A DNA stretch of 64,000 nucleotides, from NCBI GenBank assembly GCA_045613765.1, contig JAZLBO010000014.1, positions 1 through 64,000 of the forward strand. Reading direction: 5' to 3'. Every line of letters begins with the position of its first letter. Position 1 is the stretch's first letter. This DNA comes from RGIG4097 sp045613765. Its GTDB lineage: Bacteria; Bacillota; Clostridia; Christensenellales; CAG-917. The translations under genes were made by a program, and so were the position numbers. Of this stretch, positions 50,959 to 59,224 are shown piece after piece. Below the pieces are notes generated by a model that worked only from the letters and a program-made list of their open reading frames with translations, had not been told where the DNA came from and ran no database searches.

Positions 50959-52608
50959 ATGGAAACAGAAAAAACCATGCAAAAAAATACTACCATAGAA
51001 AAGATGAAAAAGGGGTTCAATCTTGTTGAGAACTTTGTCAACAAGGCAATTTACACCGACTATTTTATCCTTGGACTTCTTTTGATCGTCTTCATCACTT
51101 GGGTGACAGAGTGCGCCCCCTTCGGCTTTATCACATTGGGGCTTTTGCTCTCATTTATGCTTATATTCGCCCGTGATATTTTGCCTTTGATGGGCAGTTT
51201 GTTTGGCGCTGCTCTTATGTTGTACACCAAGGATATGGATGTGCTTTTACCTCTTTGGCCAATCCTCATCCCCCTTGGACTTGCACTGATTTTCTTCTTT
51301 GTGCGCAACATTATCTTCAAAGTCAAAAATCACGAAAAATTCAAGTTTGGCAAAATGTTCTTCCCTCAACTTGCAGTGTCAGTGGCACTTCTTCTTGGTG
51401 GTGTTGGCGTAGTCAGTGGGGAAGTGTATCTTGGAGCATTGGGCAACGCTTTGGGTCTTGGCATTGCAGGATTTGCAGTGTATGTCATTGGTCGCAATTT
51501 CATAAGCGAAGACAAAACAGTGGATAGACCCACATATTTTGCCAAATTCTTGGCATATATCGGTGTCATCATTGCCCTTGAACTCATTGTGGTTATGGCA
51601 AAATCCGACGTTGAACCTGCAAGATGGGCAAAGGTTGTTTGGCACGTTGGTTGGGGCAATCGCAACAACATCTCAACATACCTTCTTTTCACTGCACCCA
51701 TGTGCTTGTATTTGTCAACAAAATATCGCTATGGTGTGGTGTATCTCTTGTTGAGCGCATTGCAATATGCTTGCTTGGTGCTTACTTTCTCAAGGGGTGG
51801 CATACTCTTTGGATTTATCGCCCTTGTATTTGGTGTTGTATTTGTCATACTCAAAGCCAAAAACAGAAAAAATCAACTGATCTTCCTTGGCAGTGTCCTT
51901 GGTGTCATGCTCATTGGGTATCTCATTATGATGAACGACGTCAATGATGCAATCAAGAGTTTGCTCTCTCGTGGCACAGGACTCAGTGGCAGAGATGATC
52001 TCTATGCAGAGGCCTGGGAACTTTTCAAACAACACCCCTTCCAAGGCAACGGTCTGGGATTTGAAGGTTATTACGGCAACTTTGGCGACGTGGTCAAGAT
52101 GTACTGGTTCCACTCAACATTGTTCCAAGTTCTTGCTTGTATGGGTATCATTGGCATCCTTGCTTATGGATATAGTTATGTCATCAAAGGCATTGTCCTT
52201 TGCAAGAACTTGCGCAACACATTCAACCTTTTTGTCATAGTTGTATTCATTGGTTTTGAGGGTTATTCAATGATGGACACAGGCACGTTTATCCCGGGCG
52301 CATATCTTCTTGTGGTGCTTATTCTCATGTGCCTTGTTGAAATGTTTACATCAACACCCGAAGCCATTGAGTGCGACAAACTTGAAATGGCAGAGGCAAA
52401 AATTCAAAGAGAAAACGCTCGCAAGAAAAAGGCAATAAAAGCAGACAAAACAGGAAATGATACCCTTGTAGAAGATGAAATACAAGCAAGCGAAGCAGAA
52501 AACATCGCCGATGAAAACGATCTCAATATGGTTGTCATTGAATGCGATGCGCCTATCAATGATAGCGAAGAAAGAGCCGTTGCAGACACTCTTGATGAAG
52601 GCAAATAA
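50959..52608 (+). CDS. O-antigen ligase/polymerase-like membrane protein
   Basis: 549 residues from the ATG at 50959 (AGGTGG upstream). About eleven membrane segments lie in residues 35-460. Wzy_C/WaaL-type features are the S-R-G-G-I-L-F-G segment and the large loop with H-P-F-Q-G-N-G-L-G-F-E and W-F-H-S-T-L-F-Q. These proteins join or polymerise lipid-linked glycans; in a Gram-positive cell this could be a cell-surface polysaccharide or teichoic-acid-like glycan. The C-terminal ~85 residues are a charged cytosolic tail. No glycosyltransferase genes lie nearby, so the glycan is unknown. Confidence 0.8.
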   Translation: METEKTMQKNTTIEKMKKGFNLVENFVNKAIYTDYFILGLLLIVFITWVTECAPFGFITLGLLLSFMLIFARDILPLMGSLFGAALMLYTKDMDVLLPLWPILIPLGLALIFFFVRNIIFKVKNHEKFKFGKMFFPQLAVSVALLLGGVGVVSGEVYLGALGNALGLGIAGFAVYVIGRNFISEDKTVDRPTYFAKFLAYIGVIIALELIVVMAKSDVEPARWAKVVWHVGWGNRNNISTYLLFTAPMCLYLSTKYRYGVVYLLLSALQYACLVLTFSRGGILFGFIALVFGVVFVILKAKNRKNQLIFLGSVLGVMLIGYLIMMNDVNDAIKSLLSRGTGLSGRDDLYAEAWELFKQHPFQGNGLGFEGYYGNFGDVVKMYWFHSTLFQVLACMGIIGILAYGYSYVIKGIVLCKNLRNTFNLFVIVVFIGFEGYSMMDTGTFIPGAYLLVVLILMCLVEMFTSTPEAIECDKLEMAEAKIQRENARKKKAIKADKTGNDTLVEDEIQASEAENIADENDLNMVVIECDAPINDSEERAVADTLDEGK

Positions 52609-52708
52609 CGGATGAAAACAACGTAAAAATTAAACAATAATAAATATATCGAACAACACAATCAACACTTTATCAACGCAAAAATCATTAATAAAACACC
52701 ATATTAAA

Positions 52709-52741
52709 CAAAAAAGACGGTTTTGCCGTCTTTTTTGTTTT
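52709..52741 (+). terminator. Terminator of the O-antigen-ligase-like gene
   Basis: AAAAAAGACGG-TTTT-GCCGTCTTTTTTG. It stands between convergent genes. Confidence 0.8.
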
Positions 52742-52759
52742 TGTGAAATTTAAGTACAA

Positions 52760-53371
52760 TTAATTACTTGTTTTTGCCATGTAATCATTCAGTTGTGTCA
52801 AAAGGGCTTCGTATTGAGGAATAAGTTTTTTCATTTTGTCTGCTTTGATACTGTTGACAATAATTTGAATAGGATTCCAGACAACGCCGAATATGAGCCC
52901 CAATACAAAGAAAAAGATTTTGAACAAAGTGTGATTGTCTTTATATACACCATAGTCGGTTACCGTATACGATGCTCCGTGTTCTGCTTCATATTCACGT
53001 TGTGCTTGTTTTGCATTTTTCCAACTGGCAATACCTACGGTTAGACCTGCAAACAGTGCTCCAACTGCAATAAAAACAATTCCTGCACTGGGGTCGCCAC
53101 TTGTCTGCATGTCCGACTTCATAGCGTAGATACCAAAACAAATAATAATCACACCGATGACCCAGCCTATTGCCATGATAACGGTTTTTATTATAAGTTT
53201 GATGCGTGTCGCCTTTGTTTCGGTTATGTCTTCGTGTAATGCATCAATGGCACATGGGACACAAAGTTTTCCATAACTTTGGGTTTGCTTCATACAACTC
53301 CCACACATTCCGTCACCACATGCTGAGCAGGTGTTAACAGCAGGGACATTGTTGTGTAAACTACAATTCAT
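52760..53371 (-). CDS. B-box-like zinc-finger membrane protein
   Basis: A 203-residue protein with AGGAGG before the ATG. Residues 1-45 hold a B-box/LIM-like Cys-His cluster (C-S-L-H, C-S-A-C-G-D-G-M-C, C-x2-C, C-V-P-C). Three hydrophobic segments follow (about 62-83, 95-115 and 150-172) with a charged loop between, and a helical C-terminus. Bacterial proteins of this build are common and of unknown function. The gene is divergent from a small XRE repressor gene, and the space between contains repeated ACACT/AGTGT operator-like sites, so the XRE protein probably controls it. Confidence 0.7.
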   Translation of the reverse strand: MNCSLHNNVPAVNTCSACGDGMCGSCMKQTQSYGKLCVPCAIDALHEDITETKATRIKLIIKTVIMAIGWVIGVIIICFGIYAMKSDMQTSGDPSAGIVFIAVGALFAGLTVGIASWKNAKQAQREYEAEHGASYTVTDYGVYKDNHTLFKIFFFVLGLIFGVVWNPIQIIVNSIKADKMKKLIPQYEALLTQLNDYMAKTSN

Positions 53372-53407
53372 AATTACCTCCTAAACTTTTGTAGTACTTA
53401 TAATATA

Positions 53408-53475
53408 ACACTAAGTATAGTGTATGTCAACACTAAAAAGAGTGTATTTTGATATAAATACATTGAATATAGTGT
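53408..53475. promoter_or_regulatory. Operator cluster between the B-box-like and XRE genes
   Basis: ACACTA-AGTA-TAGTGT (53408-53423), ACACT-AAAAAG-AGTGT (53430-53445) and a half-site TATAGTGT (53468-53475). Two inverted repeats of the same word plus a half-site between divergent genes are typical operators of a small XRE repressor. Confidence 0.6.
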
Positions 53476-53486
53476 AAATTATATAT

Positions 53487-53693
53487 ATGAAAACTTTTGG
53501 AGAGAATTTGAAAAAAGAGCGTAGAATGGCTGGTTTCAGTCAAAAGGACTTTGCTGAAAAAATTGGAACTACTCAACAGCGTGTTAGTGAGTGGGAGTGT
53601 GGCAAGGTTGAACCCACGTTGTACAATATAGTGGCAATAATTAAGGTTTTGGGAATTTCATTTGATGAACTAATAGACGGATTAGAATTTTAG
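53487..53693 (+). CDS. Small XRE-family repressor
   Basis: A 68-residue protein that is almost entirely one helix-turn-helix: F-G-E-N-L-K-K-E-R-R, then F-S-Q-K-D-F-A-E-K-I-G-T-T-Q-Q-R-V-S-E-W-E, where the second helix reads DNA. Such proteins bind as dimers to short palindromes, and the ACACT/AGTGT sites immediately upstream are the natural candidates. It probably represses itself and the divergent membrane protein gene. No strong ribosome site is visible before the ATG (an AT-rich leader), so expression may be low. The terminator at 53695-53721 follows directly. Confidence 0.82.
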   Translation: MKTFGENLKKERRMAGFSQKDFAEKIGTTQQRVSEWECGKVEPTLYNIVAIIKVLGISFDELIDGLEF

Positions 53694-53694
53694 T

Positions 53695-53721
53695 AGGACA
53701 CCCTTTGGGTGTCTTTTTTTT
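53695..53721 (+). terminator. Terminator of the XRE repressor gene
   Basis: GGACACCC-TTT-GGGTGTCTTTTTTTT. Confidence 0.85.
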
Positions 53722-53789
53722 ACACATTTTTACTGTTTTATTTGATTGAAAGCACTTTGTGCTTTGGGCTGTCGCTTGAAATCATCAAG

Positions 53790-53818
53790 TTGACTTTTTG
53801 CCTTTTAGGCAATATAAT
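53790..53818 (+). promoter_or_regulatory. Promoter of guaA
   Basis: TTGACT (53790-53795), 17-base spacer, TATAAT (53813-53818), 29 bases before the start codon. The leader is too short for a purine riboswitch. Confidence 0.75.
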
Positions 53819-53846
53819 AGAGATAATCGTTTTAGGAGTGGATTTT

Positions 53847-55376
53847 ATGAATCAAGAAACTCAAAAAATAATTGTTCTCGATTTCGGTGGACAGTATAAG
53901 GAACTTATCGCAAGAAAAGTCCGTGCTTGCAACGTACTCAGCATCATTATGTCTGGGGATACTTCTGTTGAAAAAATCAAGGCAGAAAACCCCATTGGCA
54001 TTATCCTTACGGGTGGGCCACACAGTGTATACAAGGAAGACTCTTTGCACGCAGACAAAGAGTTGTTCAACCTTGGAGTGCCCGTCCTTGGCATTTGCTA
54101 TGGCATGCAACTTATGGCATACACACTTGGTGGAGAGGTTGCACCTTGCCAAGTCAGTGAGTACGGCAAGATCAAGACAAGCATAAACACCAAATCAAAG
54201 TTGTATAGGGGCATCCATGATGTCACATATACGTTGATGAACCACACTGATGGGGTGTGTGCAGTGCCTGACGGATTTTCTGTCACAGGCAGTACAAAAG
54301 ATTGCAAAATTGCATCAATGGAAAACGAAGAAAGAAAGTTGTATGCAGTGCAATATCATCCCGAGGCAGAACTCACAGAGCGTGGTCACGAAATCATACG
54401 CAACTTCCTTTTTGACATTTGTGGCGCAATGGGAGATTATTCTATTGGCGACTTTATTGAAAAGGAAATCCGTACAATCAAAGAAACTGTTGGGGATAGA
54501 AAGGTTATCCTTGGCATAAGTGGTGGCGTTGACAGTGCAGTGACTGCAGGCATACTTGAAAGGGCAATACCCGACCAAGCAGTGTGTGTGTTTGTGGATC
54601 ACGGTATGATGAGAAAGGGCGAAGGAGATGAAATCCGTAGAGCATACCAAGAAAGAAATCTCACTTACGTCCACGTTGATGCCGAAGAAAGATTTTTGAA
54701 CGCCTTGAAAGGCGTCAGTGATCCCGAAGAAAAGCGCAAAATCATTGGCAGAGAGTTTGTTCGTGTATTTGAAGACGTTGCCAAGGACTATGATGGCTGT
54801 TTCTTTGCTCAAGGCACAACCTATCTTGACGTTGTTGAAAGTGGACACGCAGGTGGCGCAATGATCAAGACACACCACAACGTTGGTGGGCTTCCCAAAA
54901 ACCATAAGTTTGCAGGCATTATAGAGCCACTTCGCAACCTTTTCAAAGACGAAATCCGTGGGCTCGGTGTTCTTCTTGGACTAAGTGAAGAATTTGTCAA
55001 TCGTCAACCTTTCCCCGGCCCCGGTCTTGCAATACGTTGCGTAGGGGAAATAACCAAGGAAAAACTTGACATACTCCGTGAAGCAGATGCAGTTTTCACT
55101 GAAGAAGTGGAAAAGGCAGGGGAAGAATACGATCAATACTTTGCAGTGCTCACAGATATGCGCTCTGTTGGTGTCAAGGGTGACGGACGTACGTACAATT
55201 ACGTCCTTGCACTCCGTGCAATCCACACAACAGACTTTATGACTTGCGAGTACGCACAAATCCCCTATGACCTTCTTGATAGAATATCATCAAGAATAGT
55301 CGGCGAAGTGAAGGGTGTGGGCAGAGTTGTCTATGACATCACCGGCAAACCCCCTGCAACAATTGAATGGGAATAA
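53847..55376 (+). CDS. guaA: GMP synthase (glutamine-hydrolysing)
   Basis: 509 residues, full length. The N-terminal class I glutamine amidotransferase domain has Cys84 in G-I-C-Y-G-M-Q and the His-Glu of Q-Y-H-P-E-A-E. The ATP pyrophosphatase domain has the P-loop G-I-S-G-G-V-D-S. The dimerisation domain ends P-P-A-T-I-E-W-E. It converts XMP to GMP with ammonia from glutamine. I chose the ATG at 53847 behind TTAGGAG; the open frame starts 138 bases earlier, before the promoter. Monocistronic as far as can be seen; the ABC-F gene follows after 102 bases. Confidence 0.96.
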   Translation: MNQETQKIIVLDFGGQYKELIARKVRACNVLSIIMSGDTSVEKIKAENPIGIILTGGPHSVYKEDSLHADKELFNLGVPVLGICYGMQLMAYTLGGEVAPCQVSEYGKIKTSINTKSKLYRGIHDVTYTLMNHTDGVCAVPDGFSVTGSTKDCKIASMENEERKLYAVQYHPEAELTERGHEIIRNFLFDICGAMGDYSIGDFIEKEIRTIKETVGDRKVILGISGGVDSAVTAGILERAIPDQAVCVFVDHGMMRKGEGDEIRRAYQERNLTYVHVDAEERFLNALKGVSDPEEKRKIIGREFVRVFEDVAKDYDGCFFAQGTTYLDVVESGHAGGAMIKTHHNVGGLPKNHKFAGIIEPLRNLFKDEIRGLGVLLGLSEEFVNRQPFPGPGLAIRCVGEITKEKLDILREADAVFTEEVEKAGEEYDQYFAVLTDMRSVGVKGDGRTYNYVLALRAIHTTDFMTCEYAQIPYDLLDRISSRIVGEVKGVGRVVYDITGKPPATIEWE

Positions 55377-55478
55377 GGCGTTTGCATAAGCAAATGCAAT
55401 TAAATCCACAAAATAGCAAAGTGTAAAATTGTTGAAAAAACACAATGTTGCACGAAAAAGAACTTTAAGGACACGAAA

Positions 55479-57377
55479 ATGCAATATAAAATACTAAATG
55501 GCGCAGTTTCCTATGATGGAAACATGGTGCTTGAAAACGTGGATATTGAAATAAATGACCGTGAGAAGATTGCCATCATTGGCAGAAACGGTTCGGGTAA
55601 AACCACGCTTTTAAAGGCCATAATGGGAGAGGTTGAACTTGAAGAAGGCACGGGGGATAATGCTCTTGCCGTCATCAAAGTTGGCAGACCTGAGATTGCA
55701 TATCTCCGTCAAACACCTTTTGAAAACGAAAATGAAAAGATGATTGATGAAGTCCGTAAAGTTTTCAGTGGACTTATTGCAATGGAAGAAAAACTCCAAA
55801 GACTTGTTGATGAAATGCAAGTCAGCAGTGATGAAAAATTGGTGGCAGAGTACAGCAATTTGAACGATAGATTTATATCTCTTGGTGGACTTACATATAA
55901 GAAAGAGTATCAAACAATGATACGAAAATTCAAGTTTACAGAAGAAGATGAATTGAAGCCTGTCAGTGAATTTTCGGGTGGGCAAAGGACAAAAATTTCT
56001 TTCATCAAAATGCTTCTTTCAAAGCCGGATATTCTTCTTCTTGACGAGCCTACAAACCACCTTGATATTGAAACTATTGAGTGGCTTGAAGAATATCTCA
56101 AAGGGTATAAATCTGCCCTTGTTATCGTATCACACGATCGTATGTTCTTGAACAAAATCGTAGATAAGGTCTATGAAATCGAGTGGGGCGAAACAAGGTG
56201 TTATAAAGGAGATTACACTGCCTTTGAAAAGCAAAAGCGTGAAAGACATATCAAACAACAAAAGGATCACGATTTGCAAAGGGCAGAAATCCAACGTCTT
56301 ACACGTCTTATTGAGAGATTTAGATATAAGGCATCAAAGGCGAGTATGGTGCAATCAAAGATAAAACTCATTGAAAAGATGCAGATCGTTGATGCGCCCG
56401 ACAGGTATGATACAAGGACTTTCCGTGCCAACACCGAGCCGAGAATTGAAAGTTCTCGCCAAGTGCTCAACGTAAGCAATTTGGTCATTGGCTACACAGA
56501 ACCCCTTGCCACAGTGTCCTTTAATCTTGAAAAAGGGCAAAAACTTGGCATCATTGGTGGTAACGGCGTTGGAAAATCCACCCTTGTCAAGACAATTATG
56601 GGCAAAGTTAAGGCGCTTGACGGCACATACCAATTTGGATACAACACGGACGTTGCCTACTTTGACCAACAACTTGCACAAATCACAGGGGACACAACGG
56701 TGTTTGATTCCTTTTCAAACCAATATCCATTTATGAGTGACACCGAAGTCCGTAGAGCCCTTGGCAGTTTCCAATTCACAGGGGATGACGTCTTCAAAAG
56801 TTTGCAAGCATTGTCAGGTGGCGAAAAGGTGCGTTTGACACTGTGCAAAATCTTGTATAGCAAGCCCAATGTCCTTGTCCTTGACGAACCCACAAACCAC
56901 CTTGATATTGTGGGAAAGGAAACCCTTGAAAATATGCTTTGTGACTATCAGGGCACAATCGTGTTTGTATCTCACGATAGATATTTTGTCAACAAAATCG
57001 CAGACAGACTTCTCGTATTTGATGAAGACAAAGTGGAATTTTTTGTTGGCACGTATCAAGAGTACGAAGAAGCAAGAAAGCCCAAGGAAATTGAAATAGA
57101 AGACAAACCCAAAATGAAAGCAAGTGGCAAGAACTTTACCACTCCTTTGAAGGAAAGAGGCAAGATTGAAAGACGCCTTGAAAAACTTGAAAAACTCATT
57201 GAAGAAACTGAAACAGAACTTGCAGTCCTTGGCGAAAAGATAAATAGCGAAGAAGTGTTTTCAAACTATTTGATGGTCATTGAGTTGCAAGGTCAAATCG
57301 ATGAGATCACATTAAAGCAAGGCGAGTATATGACCGAGTGGGCAGAACTCAGTGACAAACTTGCAAGCCTTGATTGA
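55479..57377 (+). CDS. ABC-F family ATPase
   Basis: A 632-residue soluble protein with two ATPase domains and no membrane segments, the ABC-F (Uup/YdiF-like) layout. Domain 1: Walker A G-R-N-G-S-G-K-T-T, signature F-S-G-G-Q-R-T-K, Walker B I-L-L-L-D-E-P-T-N-H-L-D. A linker of about 80 charged residues (P-tIM-like) follows. Domain 2: G-G-N-G-V-G-K-S-T, L-S-G-G-E-K-V-R, V-L-V-L-D-E-P-T-N-H-L-D. The C-terminal ~75 residues form a Lys/Glu coiled coil. ABC-F proteins act on the ribosomal E/P site in translation or antibiotic protection; which role applies here cannot be told from the sequence. AAGGAC precedes the ATG. Confidence 0.92.
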   Translation: MQYKILNGAVSYDGNMVLENVDIEINDREKIAIIGRNGSGKTTLLKAIMGEVELEEGTGDNALAVIKVGRPEIAYLRQTPFENENEKMIDEVRKVFSGLIAMEEKLQRLVDEMQVSSDEKLVAEYSNLNDRFISLGGLTYKKEYQTMIRKFKFTEEDELKPVSEFSGGQRTKISFIKMLLSKPDILLLDEPTNHLDIETIEWLEEYLKGYKSALVIVSHDRMFLNKIVDKVYEIEWGETRCYKGDYTAFEKQKRERHIKQQKDHDLQRAEIQRLTRLIERFRYKASKASMVQSKIKLIEKMQIVDAPDRYDTRTFRANTEPRIESSRQVLNVSNLVIGYTEPLATVSFNLEKGQKLGIIGGNGVGKSTLVKTIMGKVKALDGTYQFGYNTDVAYFDQQLAQITGDTTVFDSFSNQYPFMSDTEVRRALGSFQFTGDDVFKSLQALSGGEKVRLTLCKILYSKPNVLVLDEPTNHLDIVGKETLENMLCDYQGTIVFVSHDRYFVNKIADRLLVFDEDKVEFFVGTYQEYEEARKPKEIEIEDKPKMKASGKNFTTPLKERGKIERRLEKLEKLIEETETELAVLGEKINSEEVFSNYLMVIELQGQIDEITLKQGEYMTEWAELSDKLASLD

Positions 57378-57435
57378 TAATGTTATAGAATATCACAAAA
57401 ACACAAATAATCACACAATCAACACTTTACAAAAC

Positions 57436-57463
57436 AAAAAACCGACATTTAAGTGTCGGTTTT
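57436..57463. terminator. Bidirectional terminator
   Basis: AAAACCGACA-TTTAAG-TGTCGGTTTT between the convergent ABC-F and metalloprotease genes. Confidence 0.75.
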
Positions 57464-57489
57464 GTCATTTTGCCATATTTAATTGGAAT

Positions 57490-58269
57490 TTAATTTTGTT
57501 GTTCTGGATAGTTATATAAGTAGTTTATCCACTCATCATAGATGGCTCGTTTTGACTTGCCAAAACATTGTTGGTAATCTTCGGTTTCTATAAGTTCCAA
57601 GACCTTATCCCAGCCATATGTAATATCCAAATATTCGATGTATATATTTGCGTAGGCATAACCCAAACTGTTTGAAAAAGTAATGGGACTATTTGAGCAA
57701 GTGTTTGCATATGAAGGGACACCATAGTCGAGCAGTTCTTTGTAGAAATTTTGTCCGTTGGAAAGATAGAGTGCAACGCCTTCTGTTAGCCACAAATCTA
57801 TGTTTTTATTTTTGACACTAACGAGAGCATGCACGACTTCGTGCAATGAAGCATATTTATTGTTGTCATAGTCATGTTCTGGCCCGGGGTTTGCTGGAGA
57901 TGTGAGAATAACATTTGTGCCGATGTTATCTCCTATATACCACCCCAAATCGAACATAGGACCAAAATAACCATACTTTTTAGTTTGCATGGTATATTGG
58001 TTGTCATAAATGTAAACATATATATCTTGTTTTTCTGTGAAACCAAGTTTTTTTGTTAAGCTTTCGGTTTCTTGTTCAAGATAATTAAAAACATCTTTTG
58101 CTGCGGCTTCTTCAGTTTCATAATATACATTTACCCATTTTCCACTCAACAAAATCATGTTTTCTGTTTTAAGGTTGAAACTTGGAATGAAACCAATAAG
58201 GAAGGTTAAGCCGATTACAAACAAAAGACAAATAGGTACAATAATTGCTATTTTTTTGCGTTTATTCAT
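57490..58269 (-). CDS. Membrane-anchored HExxH metallopeptidase-like protein
   Basis: A 259-residue protein. One N-terminal membrane segment (about residues 7-28), with the rest presumably outside. The zinc site reads H143-E144-V-V-H147 followed by Glu163 in W-L-T-E-G-V-A-L-Y, the gluzincin (peptidase MA-like) arrangement with a 15-residue spacing. The preceding domain (about 35-125) is a helix-strand layer with Y-V-Y-I-Y-D-N-Q. The substrate is unknown. The gene begins 20 bases after the end of the upstream gene (58290-59012) and lacks its own promoter, so the two form an operon. Confidence 0.75.
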   Translation of the reverse strand: MNKRKKIAIIVPICLLFVIGLTFLIGFIPSFNLKTENMILLSGKWVNVYYETEEAAAKDVFNYLEQETESLTKKLGFTEKQDIYVYIYDNQYTMQTKKYGYFGPMFDLGWYIGDNIGTNVILTSPANPGPEHDYDNNKYASLHEVVHALVSVKNKNIDLWLTEGVALYLSNGQNFYKELLDYGVPSYANTCSNSPITFSNSLGYAYANIYIEYLDITYGWDKVLELIETEDYQQCFGKSKRAIYDEWINYLYNYPEQQN

Positions 58270-58289
58270 AAAAAATTTCCAATAAGAGT

Positions 58290-59012
58290 TTACTTTGTGG
58301 CAAGGTAGAGGGCAAGAAGCTCGTCTGTTTTTTCAATTTCTCTTGCGCAGATTTTTGCTGTTGCAAGATATTTTTTGAGTCCTGTCCAGATGGCTTTTAT
58401 CATAAGGACGTCACGGTTGTCAAGAGATGCTGCAAAGCCTTCGAGCATCAAAAGAAGTTCATTTCTAACGGCATGATTGGCTTGTGTTTCGTTGACTGCT
58501 TTCACGATGGCAACAAGGATATTCTTGACTTCTTCGCCCATGCCAGATGGTGCAAAATCTATTGTTCTTTCAACAAGGACTTGTTCTTCCTTTATGCCGT
58601 TGACAACCATATTTACAAGGGCAAACTTGAAAGGTTCAATGACTGCCGTCACAAATTGTTCAAGGCTTTCTGCACCTGTGGTTGCAGGGTAGTAGTTGCG
58701 AGAAAATGAAAGCAGATCCATTGTGCCTGCATCCATTTCCACAAGCATATTGCTGACCAATGCAACAAGTTGTTTTTCCCCTTTTGGAAGACGGAGAACG
58801 TTGAATTCTCCAACTCTTTGAAGTGCCTTGCGCTTTTCTGCTTGGTAGTCAAAATTTTGGTTGACTATGCCCAGAACACGTCTAAACTCGGGGTAGAAAG
58901 CAAGACATTTCAAAAGTTCCTTGACCTTTTTGTCGGCAAGGATAAGATTTACTGTTTGAAGTTCATCAGTGATGCTGACAAGTGCTGCAACACCTTCGCC
59001 ATTGTATGCCAT
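58290..59012 (-). CDS. Conserved-looking helical protein of unknown function
   Basis: 240 residues from the ATG at 59012, which has AAGGAG at the right distance; the open frame begins earlier without one. I do not recognise a family. It lacks a signal peptide and membrane segments, is rich in Leu, Val, Ala and Lys, and seems all-helical (T-D-E-L-Q-T-V-N-L-I-L-A near the start, L-L-L-M-L-E-G-F-A-A-S-L-D later). It has a good promoter at 59031-59059 and is followed 20 bases later by the metalloprotease gene. Confidence 0.7.
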   Translation of the reverse strand: MAYNGEGVAALVSITDELQTVNLILADKKVKELLKCLAFYPEFRRVLGIVNQNFDYQAEKRKALQRVGEFNVLRLPKGEKQLVALVSNMLVEMDAGTMDLLSFSRNYYPATTGAESLEQFVTAVIEPFKFALVNMVVNGIKEEQVLVERTIDFAPSGMGEEVKNILVAIVKAVNETQANHAVRNELLLMLEGFAASLDNRDVLMIKAIWTGLKKYLATAKICAREIEKTDELLALYLATK

Positions 59013-59030
59013 AATTAACTCCTTTTTTCC

Positions 59031-59059
59031 ATTATAACAAAAACTGACGGCAAAATCAA
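59031..59059 (-). promoter_or_regulatory. Promoter of the helical protein-metalloprotease operon
   Basis: Minus-strand TTGATT (59059-59054), 17-base spacer, TATAAT (59036-59031), 19 bases before the start codon. Confidence 0.7.
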
Positions 59060-59129
59060 CAAAAGCGAAAAAGTTTTGCGCGCATACGCCCATACGCACA
59101 TTAAACCCACGCCCACGCGCATTTTGAAC

Positions 59130-59158
59130 TTGTATTTTTGGTGTATTTGGTGTAAAAT
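59130..59158 (+). promoter_or_regulatory. Promoter of the DUF885-like lipoprotein gene
   Basis: TTGTAT (59130-59135), 17-base spacer, TAAAAT (59153-59158), 67 bases before the start codon. Confidence 0.55.
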
Positions 59159-59224
59159 AATATCATCAATAAGATTTTGAACTGAATTTGCTCGTTTTGG
59201 CAAGTTTGAAAAGGAAATATAAGT

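Noticed and set aside
53722..53846. Purine riboswitch before guaA
   Set aside because: The promoter at 53790-53818 leaves a leader of about 22 bases, too short for the aptamer.
53709..53846. Upstream extension of guaA
   Set aside because: The extension covers a terminator and the promoter; family alignment and the ribosome site support 53847.
54315..54905. 196-codon open frame on the minus strand
   Set aside because: Antisense to guaA, whose motifs are intact; no start signals.
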